64,000 nucleotides of DNA from Cervus elaphus. Taxonomy: Eukaryota > Chordata > Mammalia > Artiodactyla > Cervidae. The notes beneath the pieces were generated by a model. That model saw only the letters and a program-made list of their open reading frames with translations, had not been told where the DNA came from and ran no database searches. Positions within the stretch are counted from its first letter, which is position 1, and each line of letters starts with the position of its first letter. The stretch spans positions 9,305,001 to 9,369,000 of the forward strand of contig NC_057820.1 of the NCBI RefSeq assembly GCF_910594005.1, in the 5' to 3' direction. A program made the translations under genes and the position numbers. Below, in pieces: positions 1-11,262 of the stretch.

Positions 1-306
1 GTCATCTGCATATCTAAGGTTATTGATATTTCTCCTGGCAATCTTGATTTCACCTTGTGCTTCCTCCAGCCCAGCATTTCTCATGATGTACTCTGCGTAT
101 AAGTTAAACAAGCAGGGTGACAATATACAGCCTTGATGTACTCCTTTTCCTATTTGGAACCAGTCTGTTTTTCCAAGTCCAGTTCTAACTGTTGCTTCCT
201 GACCTACATACAGGTTTCTCAAGAGGCAGGTCAGGTGGTCTGGTATTCCCATCTTCTTCAGAATTTTCCACAGTTCATTGTGATCCACACAGTCAAAGGC
301 TTTGGC
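1..306 (-). mobile_element. BovB (RTE LINE) fragment, RT region, cut by window edge
   Basis: Antisense BovB reverse-transcriptase region. The first 12 bases are the reverse complement of an intact YADD active-site motif. Downstream the strand encodes the region upstream of YADD, up to the FIDYAKAFD-type motif near 295-306. The element's 3' part lies outside the window to the left. A Bov-tA SINE abuts the right edge. Confidence 0.9.
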
Positions 307-520
307 CTTTGTCCCAGGTGACTGAGTGGTAAAGGATCCATCTGCAATGCAGGAGATTCAGGTTCAATCCCTGGGTTGAGAAGATCCCCTGGAGAAGAAA
401 ATGACAGCCCACTCCAGTATTCTTGCCTGGAAAATTCCATGGAGAGAGGAGCCTTGTGGGCTACAGTCCATGGAGTCACAAAAGAGTCAGACATGACTTA
501 GTGACTAAACAACAACAGGA
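307..520 (+). mobile_element. Bov-tA SINE
   Basis: tRNA-like head with A-box-like and B-box-like (GGTTCAATCCC) segments, then the BovB-derived tail ending in GAGTCAGACATGACT and an AACAACAACA tail. Near full length (about 210 bp). Confidence 0.9.
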
Positions 521-629
521 ACTGAAATTTGTAAGTTGTTAATAGCAGCATAAACTACTTCTTTCTATATGACACAATAAGCATTGCTTATAAAATTAGA
601 TTGCTAGATATCACTTAGACTGTTAGACT

Positions 630-1215
630 GCAGTCACTAGATGGTAACTGCAGCCATGAAATTAAAAGACGCTTTCTCCTTGGAAGAAAAGTTATGACCA
701 ACCCAGACTGCATATTAAAAAGCAGAGACATTACTTTGCCAACAAAGGTCTGTCTAGTCAAAGCTATGGTTTTTCCAGTAGTCACGTATGGATGTGAGAG
801 TTGGACTATAAAGAAAACTGAACGCCGAAGAGTTGATGCTTTTGAACTGTGGTGTTGGAGAAGACTCTTGAGAGTCCCTTGGACTGCAAGGAGATCAAAC
901 CAGTCAATCCCAAAGGAGATCAGTCCTGAATATTCATGGGAAGCACTGATGCTGAAGCTGAAGCTCCAGTACTTTGGCCACCTGATGCAAAGAACTGACT
1001 CATTGGAAAAGACCCCGAGGCTGGGAAAGATTGAGGGCAGGAGGAGAAGGGGACGACAGAGGATGAGATGGTTGGATGGCATCACTGACTCGGTGGACAT
1101 GAGTTTGAGTAAGCTCTGGGAGTTTGTGATGGACAGGGAGGCCTGGCGTGCTGCGGTCCACGGGGTCACAAAGAGTCAAGATATGACTGAGTGACATAAC
1201 AACAACAACAACAAA
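630..1215 (+). mobile_element. BovB 3' end, 5'-truncated
   Basis: Matches the BovB ORF2 C-terminal region and short 3' UTR. It starts near the GGTGACTGCAGCCATGAAATT segment and ends in an (AAC)n tail at 1198-1215. This tail differs from the (CTGAA)n tails on other copies here. Confidence 0.92.
694..1194 (+). pseudogene. BovB ORF2 C-terminal fragment (166 codons open)
   Basis: This is the C-terminal part of the BovB ORF2 polyprotein, downstream of the reverse-transcriptase palm. Visible landmarks are YGCESWTIKKTERRRVDAF (about residues 29-47), a Trp/Arg-rich FELWCWRRLLRVPWTARRSN stretch, YFGHLMQRTDSLEKT and an Arg-rich KIEGRRRRGRQRMRWLD segment. It ends at the normal family stop just before the AAC tail. 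The endonuclease and RT domains are missing through 5' truncation, so it is a dead fragment with no promoter of its own. Its open frame suggests a fairly young copy. Confidence 0.85.
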
Positions 1216-1442
1216 TCAGCATTTGATTGTAACTTTTTTGATTTACATAGATAATCAATTATTCATTAAAGATGTTATATTATTCTGCTTCATGGACATT
1301 TATCAAGATACATTTTCTTTCCTTGTCTGTGAATACCATGTGGGAGTCTGTCTCCAGCTGTGCATACCATAACATCACAAAGGTCTAATTCATTCCCCTG
1401 AGAATTTTTATATTAAGATATGGGGTACCTCTATATATTATA

Positions 1443-1896
1443 CAGTAAGTCTCCAACATTCTATCCTTCAAATTGAGAACTTGCAAAGATGCAATGTGCA
1501 TCTGGTTCCAGCAAGGAACCAGAATCTGTTCTATCGAAGTCAGGCGTGAGTGAAATTGAAGCTTACTCTCTGTCTCCTATTGCTGACAATCCTTCAGCTT
1601 TACCATCTCCCATCGCCTTTCCCTCCCCCAGGCAGTAACTCTTCTTGCTTGTCCACCCAGTGCCAGCCCCTGGATTCTTGCTGTTGTTCTGCACCACTGC
1701 ACTTTTCAGGGTACTGTACTGCAAGATTTAAAATGCTTTCTTTATTTTTTGTGTTTGCTTTTGTGTATAGTTTGTGTGAAAACTGACTGTGTTGGTTGGG
1801 TACCTAGGCTCATTTTGTGGGACTTAGGAACAAATGGGACTTATGAACATGCTTTCAGAATGAAACTCATTCATATGTAGGGGACTTAACATACTG
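1443..1896. mobile_element. Tigger-like (TcMar) DNA transposon relic
   Basis: 454-bp element bounded by CAGTAAGTC at the left and, in reverse complement, CAGTATGTTAAGTCCCC at the right. TA dinucleotides flank both ends (1441-1442 and 1897-1898). The interior resembles a placental Tigger-type nonautonomous element I recall, in reverse orientation. The 78-codon open stretch at 1550-1786 lies inside it and is incidental. Confidence 0.75.
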
Positions 1897-1898
1897 TA

Positions 1899-2302
1899 AC
1901 TTGAGAAGATTCACTTGCCTTATGGTTTGTATTAATCCGGTTAGGGACTAGCAAATGTCCAAATGTCAGGGACTGAAATGAGAGAAAGCGACTGGAACTG
2001 AATTTCATCACCAATGTTTAACTCAGAAGTAAATTGAATTAGGGAAGTGTCACCTCAAGGGTTAGAATAAGTGACCAGGTGATGTACATGTGTTTGCCTG
2101 TGGATGATAAACATCTCCCCCTCCCCCCAAAAATAATCTTCCTAAAGTTTGAGGGATAGAAATCCTGCTCAAATCATTGACATTTTTAAGAAGAAAAATA
2201 TTACCGACCGGGGGCTGAGGGATCATAAAATCTAATGTCTTATTATTGTTTAATATCTAATATTTTGCTATTGTTTAATAACAATAACTCATTTCACATG
2301 CT
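1899..2302. other. No recognised feature
   Basis: About 400 bp of AT-rich sequence with a short C-rich run near 2115. I recognise no gene or repeat. Confidence 0.5.
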
Positions 2303-3530
2303 AGCACAGTAATGCTCAAAATCCTCCAAGATAAGTTTCAACAGTGTGTGAATCCAGAACTTCCAGATGTTCAAGCTGGATTTAGAAAAGGCTGAGGAAC
2401 CAGAAATCAAATTTCCAACATCTGCTAGATCATGGAAAAAGCAAGAGAATTCCAGAAAAACATCTACTTCTGCTTCTTTGACTATGCTAAAGCCTTTGAT
2501 TCTGTGGATCATAAAAGCTGGAAAATTCTTAAAGAGATGGGAATATCAGCCTCCTGCAAAACCTGTATGCAGGTCAAGAGGCAACAGTTAGAACTGGACG
2601 TGGAACAAAGGATTGGTTCGAAATTGGGAAAGGAGTATGGCAAGGCAAGGCTGTATATTGTCACCTGGCTTATTTAACTCATATGCAGAGTACATCATGA
2701 GAAACGCTGGGCTGGATGAAGCACAGCTAGAATCAAGACTGCTGGGAGAAATATCAGCAACCTCAGATATGGTGCAGATGGCACCATCTTTATGGCAGGA
2801 AGCAAAAAGGAGCTAAAGATCCTCCTGATGAAGGTGAAAAAGAAGAGTGAGAAGCTGACCTAAAACTCAACTCAGTGAAGATCATGACATCTGGTCCCAT
2901 CACTTCATGGCAAATAGATGGGGAAACAATGGAAACAGTGACAGACTTTATTTTCTTGGACTCCAAAATCATTGTAGGTGGTGACTGCAACCATGGATTA
3001 AAGATGTTTATTCCTTTGAAGAAAAGCTATGACAAACCTAGACAAAGTATTAAAAAGAAGAGGCATTATTTGTCAACAAAGTTCTATCTAGTCAAGTTAT
3101 TGTTTTTCCAATAGTCATGTATGGATGTATGAGTTGGACCATAATGAAGGCTGAGTGCCGAAGAATTGATGCTTTTGAACTGTGGTATTGGAGAAGACTC
3201 CTGAGAGTCCCTTGGACTGCAAGGAGATCCAACCAGTCAATCCTAAAGGAAGTCAACCCTGAATATTCATTGGAAGGACTGATGAATGAAGCTGTACTAC
3301 TTTGGCCACCGGATGCAAAGAGCTGATTCATTGGAAAAGACCATGAGGCTGGGAAAGATCAAAGGCAGGAGGAGAAGGGGACGACAGAGGATGAGCTGGT
3401 TGGATGGCATCACCGACTCAATGCACATAAGTTTGAGTAAACCTCACGATATGGTGTAGAACAGGGAAACCTGATGTGTTGAAGTCCATGAGGTTGCAAA
3501 GAATTGTACGTGACTGAGCTACTGAACAAA
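2303..3530 (+). mobile_element. BovB, decayed 1.2-kb copy
   Basis: Runs from the RT region (AKAFDSVDH, near 2488-2512) through the C-terminal region to the 3' end. It is broken by many frameshifts and stops. The YADD position (2768-2782) reads Tyr-Gly-Ala-Asp-Gly, with an extra codon and the second Asp lost, so RT is dead. Divergence looks higher than in the copy at 8370. Confidence 0.88.
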
Positions 3531-5011
3531 AACATTGCTTAATATTATCATTAGAAAAAAAATACAAGTAGTTGTTGGAAGTGCTTCTGAATTACCTTTT
3601 AGAGTTCTGAGTTTTTACACAATGACCCATTAAAAACAATGTAATATGTATTTGAGTTTATTTCCCAAGAATCAATGATTTCTTCCCCAATTTTCGCTTC
3701 TCCTAAAAGATGTCACCAAGGAGGAGACTTGTATAGATGAATGAGATCAAGATCAGTGACTATTTAAGCAAAATAATATGTTATAGTACTCAGAACTTCA
3801 GCATCAGCATCAAAACTGCCCTTCAAATTCAGAACCCAAGTAAATGCTTAGTTTCCTGCAAAGCAGTTGACAAGCAACCAACTCGGTAACAGCAGGCTTA
3901 GAAAATAAGAACAACTCCACAGAGGTGAGCATGTTGCTTTGCCTTTTCTGCATGGAGATTTTTTTCTTTATGTATATTTCCCACTTCACTGGGTAGAAAT
4001 TGAATTTCAGCAAAATGATCATTATTATCCTTGAACAAATAATATGATGTCAAACATTATATAGACCCTTGAATCTATGTTGATCTATTTGCTAGTGGTT
4101 TTCCATTCTCCTTTTCCCAGATATACCCGTGGGAAGCATTTACCTTCAAATTTCCCTGATTTCCCAGAGTAATGAATTCACACTAGTTTACTTGAACTGG
4201 GTATTATATTCAATCTCACTTTCCGTCACTTAAACCTGTTCCCTTGGAGGAAACAGAATAACTGTCAGGATGTCTTAGCTGTTCTGCTTTTCTCATCCAT
4301 GCCAACCGTGTACTATTTACATAAGCCTGCTATTGACTTAGGACTTAGCCTGCTTTATCCAGTTTGAACATGACAAAATCCTTAAGAGGAAACTGAAGGA
4401 TATTTTCCCAGTCTTTGAATCATTATTTTTTTTCTCTGTGAGAGACTCTGCCAAATCTTAGCTCTGGGTCCAGCCCTAAATATCTAAAGGCATTTTCAAA
4501 GTTTAGTCCCTCTGTGGTCTCTTCCCTGGATTTACCTTTGCTTCTTAAATGTAAACTTAAAAAAAAAAAAGTGAAAATAAAAAAGACAGTAATATTATAC
4601 ATTCCACTCATTTTTCTTTTTCCAACTCTTATATATGCACAGATTACAATCAGGTCTTTTTCTTATCACTCGGCCAAGATTTGAAATACCTTTGAAACTC
4701 ATTCCTTTTTAAAATTCCTGTTATGAATCAGTCTTTCTACTCACCTGAACTGTTATTTTTGGAACTGTTTGTTGCATTCCTTCACTGTTCAAAGTTTAAT
4801 CCATCATTGCAGGTGTAGTCTTGCCAGGGCCTAAGTGGAAAAGATACTTTCATGTGGAAACCCAGAGTCTGCTATGGGCAAGAATATGGAGATGATTAAG
4901 TTCCTTAGTGCCTGAGTTGAAATTGATGACCTATTGCTTCCTGGACGGTCCTCTTTCCCATTCATTTATGAATATTTTATTCCCTCATTGAGTAAGGGGC
5001 GAAAATATAAC
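3531..5011. other. Unique sequence, no recognised feature
   Basis: About 1.5 kb of AT-rich DNA. It has an A-rich patch at about 4558-4587. I see no repeat family, and the short open frames (60-70 codons) show no coding character. Confidence 0.5.
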
Positions 5012-5145
5012 GTTATAGCTAAGGATATAGTCTTTGAAGTTAGACAACCTGAGTTTGAAATTCTTGCTTCCGCACTTGACTGACCTTAAGTTATGTAGCC
5101 CTTTCAGTCCTTGATTTAGTTTTCATTTCTCTATTAAACATGCAT
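5012..5145 (+). mobile_element. MIR SINE relic
   Basis: Diverged match to the MIR core and tail: GAAGTTAGACAACCTGAGTTTGAAA, then the Ctgacc-tta-gttatgtagccc core and a cctcagttttc-like segment. Confidence 0.65.
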
Positions 5146-5154
5146 ACCGCTACT

Positions 5155-5365
5155 AAAATACATGGATGCTGGGAAAGACTGAGGGCAAGAGGAGAAGAGG
5201 GCGAAAGAGGATGAAATGGTTGGATGGGATCACGGACTCAATGGACATGAGTTTGAGCAAACTAATGGAGACAGTAAAGGACAGGGAAGCCTGGTATGCT
5301 ACAGTTCATGGGGTCACAAAGAGACGGTTACAACTTAGCAACTGAACAGCATCACTACTAAGACC
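5155..5365 (+). mobile_element. BovB 3' end fragment
   Basis: Begins at GGATGCTGGGAAAGACTGAG and continues through the GGTTGGATGG and GACATGAGTTTGAGC landmarks to the terminal GTCACAAAGAG region. About 210 bp, 5'-truncated. Confidence 0.88.
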
Positions 5366-6024
5366 CTGTGGCTTCATCCATCTAAAGAGTTTCTAATGGT
5401 AGCTGAGAAAGATTTTCATTCCTTTGACCTTGTTTTCTAACTCTATTTCAGTTGGTTTCAAATTTAGATGGGACAGCATTTATTTTATTGGCTCTTCTCA
5501 TCAGTAATTGTCAAGAGTGGCCTTTTAAAACGACACCAAAAGACAGGCATGTTTCTTTGGCCATTTGGAAGGCCAAATAATTGTGAAAAGGTATTTTAGA
5601 AGAAGCCAGAGCTCTAATTTGTTCAGATATGCTCAAGTCTTTGTTTTCCCAGTTTTCTGTGCTACAGCTTTCAAGGGTAAGGCTAGGTTCACAAATATCT
5701 CCAATATCTGAGGTTATTAGCTTATAATTTGGGGTTACTTAATTCCATGCTCTTCTGACTACACTTAAGTGAGTGCTTGCCAAATTTCTTGGGACAGGAA
5801 TTGATTTTAGCATCAACTAAAAACCATGCCTCTTTCATCCTCCAGGCAAAGATTAAAAAAAAGAAAAAAAATGAGAACAAAATTCTGCATTTAGTTTATT
5901 TAAGTATCCTCTATTTCCTCATTCTTTTATTCCTCTATTCTTTCAATGTGTATTAAACTCACCTTCTTTGACTGGACTTTATTAGTACCAGTGATATAAT
6001 AGTGGGTAAGCGCAAGGGGTTCTT
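5366..6024. other. No recognised feature
   Basis: AT-rich unique DNA. There is an A-rich patch near 5853-5870. No gene or repeat seen. Confidence 0.5.
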
Positions 6025-6035
6025 AAGTTCAGAGA

Positions 6036-6118
6036 CAAGGAAGCCTTGCATGCTGTAGCCCATGGGTTTGCAAAGAGTCAGACATGACTGAACAACTGAA
6101 CTGAACTGAACTGAACTG
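6036..6118 (+). mobile_element. 83-bp BovB tail insertion with perfect TSD
   Basis: Only the last ~60 bp of BovB plus its (CTGAA)n tail. It is flanked by identical 11-bp copies of AAGTTCAGAGA at 6025-6035 and 6119-6129. Confidence 0.9.
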
Positions 6119-6425
6119 AAGTTCAGAGAACTCAAGAAAGATGTGTGTATTAGTACAGATCTCTATGTCATTTCAGTTTGAGTGATAAAATCTGACTCTA
6201 GTTAGTTTAAGCAAAACTATTTGACAGGGCATTCAAATATCTGGTGGAATAGGAGATGTTGTCAAAAGCTTGGGCAGGAAGGTAACCAAGGAGATTCCAG
6301 GACCGAGAATAGCTGAGGTATTTGAATCTTCTACCTGGAATCCTGCCATTAACCTGACTCAGTTTTATGACTGTCTATCTCTTTGTCATTGGATATCTAA
6401 GTGGATCAGACTGGATTAAATGCAC

Positions 6426-7905
6426 ACTGGCTTCTTTCACCTTCATCAAGAGGCTCTTTAGTTCCTTTTCCCTTTCTGACATTAAAGTGTTATCATCTGC
6501 ACATCTGAGGCTGTTGATATTTCTCCTGGCAATCTTGACTCCAGCTTGTGAGTCATCCAGCTGAGCATTTCACCTGATGTACTCTGCATATTAGTTAAAT
6601 AAGCAGGGTAACAACATACAGCCTTGAAGTACTCCTTTCCCAGTTTTGAGCCAGTCTATTGCTTCATGTTTAATTCTAACTGTTGCTTCTTGTCCTGAAT
6701 ACAGGTTTCTCAGGAGGCAGGTAAGGTGGTCTGCTATTCCCATTTCTTTAAGAATTTTCCATAGTTTTTTTGTGATCCATGCAATCAAGGCTTTAGCCTA
6801 GTCAATGAAGCAGAAGTATTCAATGAAGCAGAAGTATATATATATGTATGTATATATATACATTTCAAAAAAATTTCCTTGCTTTTACTATGATCCTGTA
6901 GATGTTGGCAATTTGATCTCTGGTTCCTCTGTCATTTCTAAATTCAGCTTGTGCATCTGGAAGTTTTCAGTTTGCATACTGCTGAAGCCTAGCTTGAAGG
7001 ATTTTGAGCATAATCTTGATAGGGTGTGAAATGAGTGCAATTGTAAGATAATTTGAACATTCTTTAGCATTGCCTTTCTTTGGGATTGGAGTGAAAACTG
7101 ACCTTTTCCAGTCCTGTGGCCACTGCTGAGTTTTCAAAATTTGCTGACGTATTGAGTGCAGCACTTTAACAGCATCATCTTTTAGAATTTGAAATAGCTC
7201 AGCTGGAATTCCATCACCCCCACTACCTGTAATCCTTCCTAAGGCTCACTTGACTTCACACTCTAGGAAGTCTGGCTGTAGGTGAGTGACCACACCATCA
7301 TGGTTATCCAGGTCATTAAGACTTCTTTGTATAGTTCTTCCATGTAGTTTTGCCACCCTTTTAAAATCTCTTCTGCTTCTGTTAGATCCAGACCATTTCT
7401 GTCCTTTGTTGTGCCCATCTTTGCATAAAATGTTTCCTTGGTATCTCCATTTTTTTAAAAAAAGACCTCTAGTCTGTTCCATTCTATTGCTTCCCCCTAT
7501 TTTTTACACCTTTCCCTTAGGAAGACTTTCTTATCTCTCTTTGCTATTCTCTGGAACTTTGCGTTCAGCTGGGTATATCTTTCCCTTTCTCCTTTGCCAT
7601 TCACTTCTGTTCTCTTCTCAGCTATTTGTAAGGCATCTTCCGATGATCACTCTGCCTTTTTGCATTTCTTTTTCTTGGGAATGATTTTGGTCACCACTTC
7701 CTATAAAATGCTATGAACTTTTGTCCGTAGTTCTTTCGGCACTCTGTCTACCAGATCTAGTCCCTTGAAACTATTCATCATCTCTCCGGTATAATCACAA
7801 AGAATTTGATTTAGGTCATACCTGAATGGCCTAGTGGTTTTGCCTACTTTCTTCAGTTTGAGCCTGCATCTTGCAATAAGGAGCTGATGATCTCAACCAC
7901 AGTCA
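6426..7905 (-). mobile_element. BovB internal segment, antisense
   Basis: About 1.5 kb covering the EN-RT linker and RT palm in reverse. The active-site motif at 6492-6503 reads CADD (Tyr to Cys). The RT frame is further broken by stops and by a local duplication at 6802-6837. The C-terminal third and 3' UTR are absent, which is unusual for a simple 5' truncation and suggests a later deletion. Confidence 0.88.
6802..6837. repeat. Perfect 18-bp tandem duplication
   Basis: Unit TCAATGAAGCAGAAGTAT occurs twice head to tail inside the BovB. It is followed directly by a TA/TG-rich tract to about 6861. Confidence 0.9.
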
Positions 7906-7955
7906 AAGATAATGAGCACAGGCTTAATTCTTAATTTAGAGGGTTATGAATCCAG

Positions 7956-8163
7956 GGCTTCCCTGGTTGCTCAGATGGTAAAGAATCTACCTGCAATGTG
8001 GGAGACCTGGGTTCAATCCCTAGGTTGGGAAGATCCCTTGGAGGAGGGCATGCCAACTCCCTCCCGTATTCTTGCCTGGAGAATCCCCATGGACAGAGAA
8101 GGTTGGCTATAGTCCACGGGGTCGCAAAGAGTTGGACGTGCCTGAGCGACTAAGCAAACACAC
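7956..8163 (+). mobile_element. Bov-tA SINE with 10-bp TSD
   Basis: Full-length element starting GGCTTCCCTGG, with a B-box-like GGTTCAATCCC. Flanked by exact ATGAATCCAG at 7946-7955 and 8164-8173. Confidence 0.94.
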
Positions 8164-8369
8164 ATGAATCCAGAAAGTGTTTGTTTGTGACAAACGCTTC
8201 AGATATCTAGACACTTTTTCACTTTTGACAACAAATTCCATAGTTTTCATATTTTCATTATTATCCATTTTTAAATATATTTGTTATATCTAAAATAGAA
8301 GTAATCTCTTGTAATCTAATAATTTCTGAGGATAACAGGTTGGTCCATTTTATCATAATTAATATATGT

Positions 8370-9213
8370 ACATCATGAGAAACACTGGGCTGGAGGAAGC
8401 ATAATCTGCAATCAAGATTGGTGGGAGAAATATCAATAACCTCAGATATGCAGATGACACCACCCTTATGGCCGAAAGTGAAGAAGACCTGAAGAGTCTC
8501 TTGATGAAAGTGAAAGAAGAGAGTGAAAAAGTTGGCTTAAAATTCAACATTCAGAAATCTAAGATCATGGCATCCAGTCCCATCACTTCATGGCAAATAG
8601 ATGGGGAAACAGTGGAAACAGCATCAGACTTTATTTTTTGGGGCTCCAAAATCACTGCAGATGGTGACTGCAGCCATGAAATTAAAAGATACTTACTCCT
8701 TGGAAGGAAAATTATGACCAACCTAGACAGCATATTAAAAAGCAGAGACCTTACTTTGCCAACAAATGTATGTCTAGTCAAGGCTATGGTTTTTCCAGTG
8801 GTCATGTATGGATGTGAGAGTTGGACTATAAAGAAAGCTGAGCATTGAAGAATGGATGCTTTTGAACTGTGGTGTTGGAGAAGACTCTTGAGAGTCCCTT
8901 GGACTGCAAGGAGATCCAACCAGTCTATCCTAAAGGAAATCAGTCCTGGGTGTTCATTGGAAGGACTGATGCTGAAGCTGAGACTCCAAAACTTTGGCCA
9001 CCTGATGTGAAGAGCTGATTGATATGAAAAGACCCTAATGCTGGGAAAGATTGAGGGCAGGAGGAGAAGGGGATGACAGAGGATCACCGACTCAATGGAC
9101 ATGGGTTTGGGTGGACTCCGGGAATTGGTGATGGACAGGGAGGCCTGGCATGCTGCGGTTCATGGGGTTGCAAAGAGTTGGACACGACTGAGCAACTGAA
9201 CTGAACTGAACTA
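8370..9213 (+). mobile_element. BovB 3' 844 bp with 9-bp TSD
   Basis: Starts just upstream of the RT YADD motif and ends in (CTGAA)n. Exact AATATATGT repeats at 8361-8369 and 9214-9222 mark it as a single 5'-truncated insertion. Confidence 0.94.
8405..8848 (+). pseudogene. BovB RT/C-terminal fragment with intact YADD
   Basis: In-frame stretch with IKIGGRNINNLR, then the intact catalytic YADD (8447-8458), TTLMAESEEDLKSLLMKVKE and ITSWQIDGETVETASDF. An upstream stop at 8402-8404 replaces a family Gln codon. The frame ends at a stop (8846-8848) where a CpG-containing Arg codon usually stands, consistent with CpG decay. The endonuclease and most of the RT palm are missing, so it cannot be functional. 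It keeps the best active-site sequence of any copy fully inside the window. Confidence 0.85.
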
Positions 9214-9222
9214 AATATATGT

Positions 9223-9602
9223 GGAAACTGTGTCCCATAGACTAAATGATTCACATAAGGGATCTCAACTTACATTGACTGAAACTGTATTCCTTTGAGA
9301 TTCTCTCCTACATCTCAAAGTGACATTCATTTTACTTTACCCTACTTTTGTTTGTGGTTTGTGATGGAGGCTACTGAGGTGGTAAATATGCTGAGGACCT
9401 TACTTCTCATGGTAAGGACTTTGCTATTTTTAAAGGGCTTCCTATAATCTCACAAATGCATACTTCTGAAAGTAAAAAGAGATGCAGGAGAGCATACTAC
9501 ACAACCCCGTCTCTCAACAGGAGACACGTGCAAAGATCATTGTATTCTCCAAACAGAAAGGGCGTCTGTGTACGCAAGTTACAGAGAGCTTGCATGTATG
9601 CT
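9223..9602. other. No recognised feature
   Basis: 380 bp of unique sequence between BovB and a SINE fragment. Confidence 0.5.
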
Positions 9603-9735
9603 TAAGTATCAGTTGCTCAGTCATGTCCTACTCTTTGGGACCCCACAGACTATAGCCTGCCAGGCTCCTTTGTCCGTGGAGTTTTTTCAGGCAAGAATAC
9701 TGGAGTGGGTTGCCATTTTCCTCCTCAGGGAAACT
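9603..9735 (-). mobile_element. Bov-tA 3' half, antisense
   Basis: Only the BovB-derived tail portion is present (GCCAGGCTCC, GGCAAGAATACTGGAGTGGG). The tRNA-like head is missing. Confidence 0.85.
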
Positions 9736-9810
9736 GCTTATTGTGCAAAGGCTGATATAACAGCAGGAAAGGGGAATATTAGCTGTCCTGAAAACTGGAG
9801 CAGTTTTCTG

Positions 9811-9940
9811 GTGGTGGTGGTTTAGCTGCTAAGTCGTATCTGACTCTTGCGACCCCATGGACTGTAGCCTTCCAGTTTCCTCCGTCCATGGGATTCTCCA
9901 GGCAAGAATACTGGAGTGGGTTGCCATTTCCTTCTCCAAG
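9811..9940 (-). mobile_element. Bov-tA 3' half, antisense, with 13-bp TSD
   Basis: 130-bp 5'-truncated SINE with a (GGT)n-like tail on this strand. Flanked by GAGCAGTTTTCTG (9798-9810) and GAACAGTTTTCTG (9941-9953), one mismatch. Confidence 0.88.
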
Positions 9941-9953
9941 GAACAGTTTTCTG

Positions 9954-11260
9954 CTCTTTCTCTTTTCCTTCCTGATATATTTAATGAATTATTATTATTA
10001 TTTTTGCTTAGTTGCACATGAGACAACTTTATCATCCCAAGCAATGTGAACAGGGTTTTAGATAGTGACTTCATTGTCAAGCTCAGATGTGCTCATTGCT
10101 ACAAGCAGCAAGCTTCCGGCAGGCTGCAGTTTAATGAGGCCATCTCAAAGCAGCCTAGGCCATTGTTTGCCGTTTGCCTTTGTTTGCAAATTCAGCACAA
10201 CTTCATGAAAACTGCCAGAAAATGACAAGAGTCTAGCAAAATTACTCATAACTCAAGGGACCGGGTGAAATCAAACTGTCATCCCCTCTTCCTGCGGCAA
10301 TTTGAGATGCCCCGGGAGACAGGCACCTGCATGAGGGTTTATAAGGTCAGGATAACAGCAGCTAGGCAGACACACTTTCCCCCAGTAATCCCACCTTTGA
10401 AACCCAGTATCCTAGATTCTACTGGAGTGATTAAAAAAAAAAAAAAAAAAAAAAAAAGCTCTGTTGCCCAGAAGATTACCTGTAAAAGTCAAGTCACTTT
10501 GTAAAAATAGTCCTCAAAAATATGGTCTCAATGATTGGGTTTCCAAAAACAAATAAAAACACTCAACTTCTATTTTTATTACACAGGTATCGGGTTTCAA
10601 TAGAAGAAAAGAGGACACAGAGGAGGAGGGGGAGGGGGAAGGGAAGAGGAGCAGATGGTGATTATGGGAAAGCCCATTAAAAATGACAAAGTCCTGAACA
10701 TGTGGAAAAAGATCTCCAGTATATTTTCCATCTCATTAGAGTCCATCACAACTCACAAATAGATGCAGGGCAAAGTGAAACGCATGTCACGCTAAGATGT
10801 AGGAGAAAATCTCAAAAGAACACAGTCTCATTGAATATAAGTAGAGGTCCCTTTGGTGAATCACTTAGGAGGAGGAAGATAGGGAGGAGGAAGTGAAAAG
10901 AAGCACCCTGAAAAGTAAATAACTCTGGTGCAAGGATGTTAACAGAGTCCAAGACACCCTATGGAGAGTTTGCCCTTCCACCACCAGTGTGATGAGAGTA
11001 GGATCAAATAAGATGGGAGGGGCCCCTGCCTTTCCCCATATTCCTTCCCTCCCACCCCTAATAAGAATGTTACCTCTCTGTATCCCCATCCTCACCCAAT
11101 AGAGAGCCTTAGCCTGCCTGCTTGATGGGCTCTTGGAAGTCACATCCAAAGCTTGAGAGGAGAGAGCTGCAGGTGCTGGAGGAGGGAGGGGACGCCAAGC
11201 CCCCTCAGTCAGAGCCCCTCCTCTTTCCTGCCCATTGTTATTTGACTGTAGGTAATCTAT
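9954..11260. other. Unique 1.3-kb stretch
   Basis: No repeat family recognised. It contains a 25-base A run at 10433-10457, a purine-rich G-run tract at about 10607-10655, and a moderately GC-balanced block at 10090-10420 with a GGGTTTATAAGG motif near 10336. No splice-bounded exon is visible. Confidence 0.5.
10433..10457 (+). repeat. Poly(A) run, 25 bases
   Basis: Uninterrupted A tract. No recognised retroposon body lies directly upstream. Confidence 0.9.
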
Positions 11261-11262
11261 AT

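Noticed and set aside
307..520. Bov-tA heads as functional tRNA genes
   Set aside because: The A- and B-box-like segments belong to tRNA-derived SINEs. No cloverleaf with intact acceptor pairing is evident, here or in the other copies.
1550..1786. 78-codon open frame with hydrophobic start
   Set aside because: It lies inside the Tigger-like element and is not the transposase frame.
6090..6120. CTGAA repeats as telomere-like or CRISPR-like arrays
   Set aside because: They are short BovB 3' tails adjoining element ends. No spacer-repeat structure exists.
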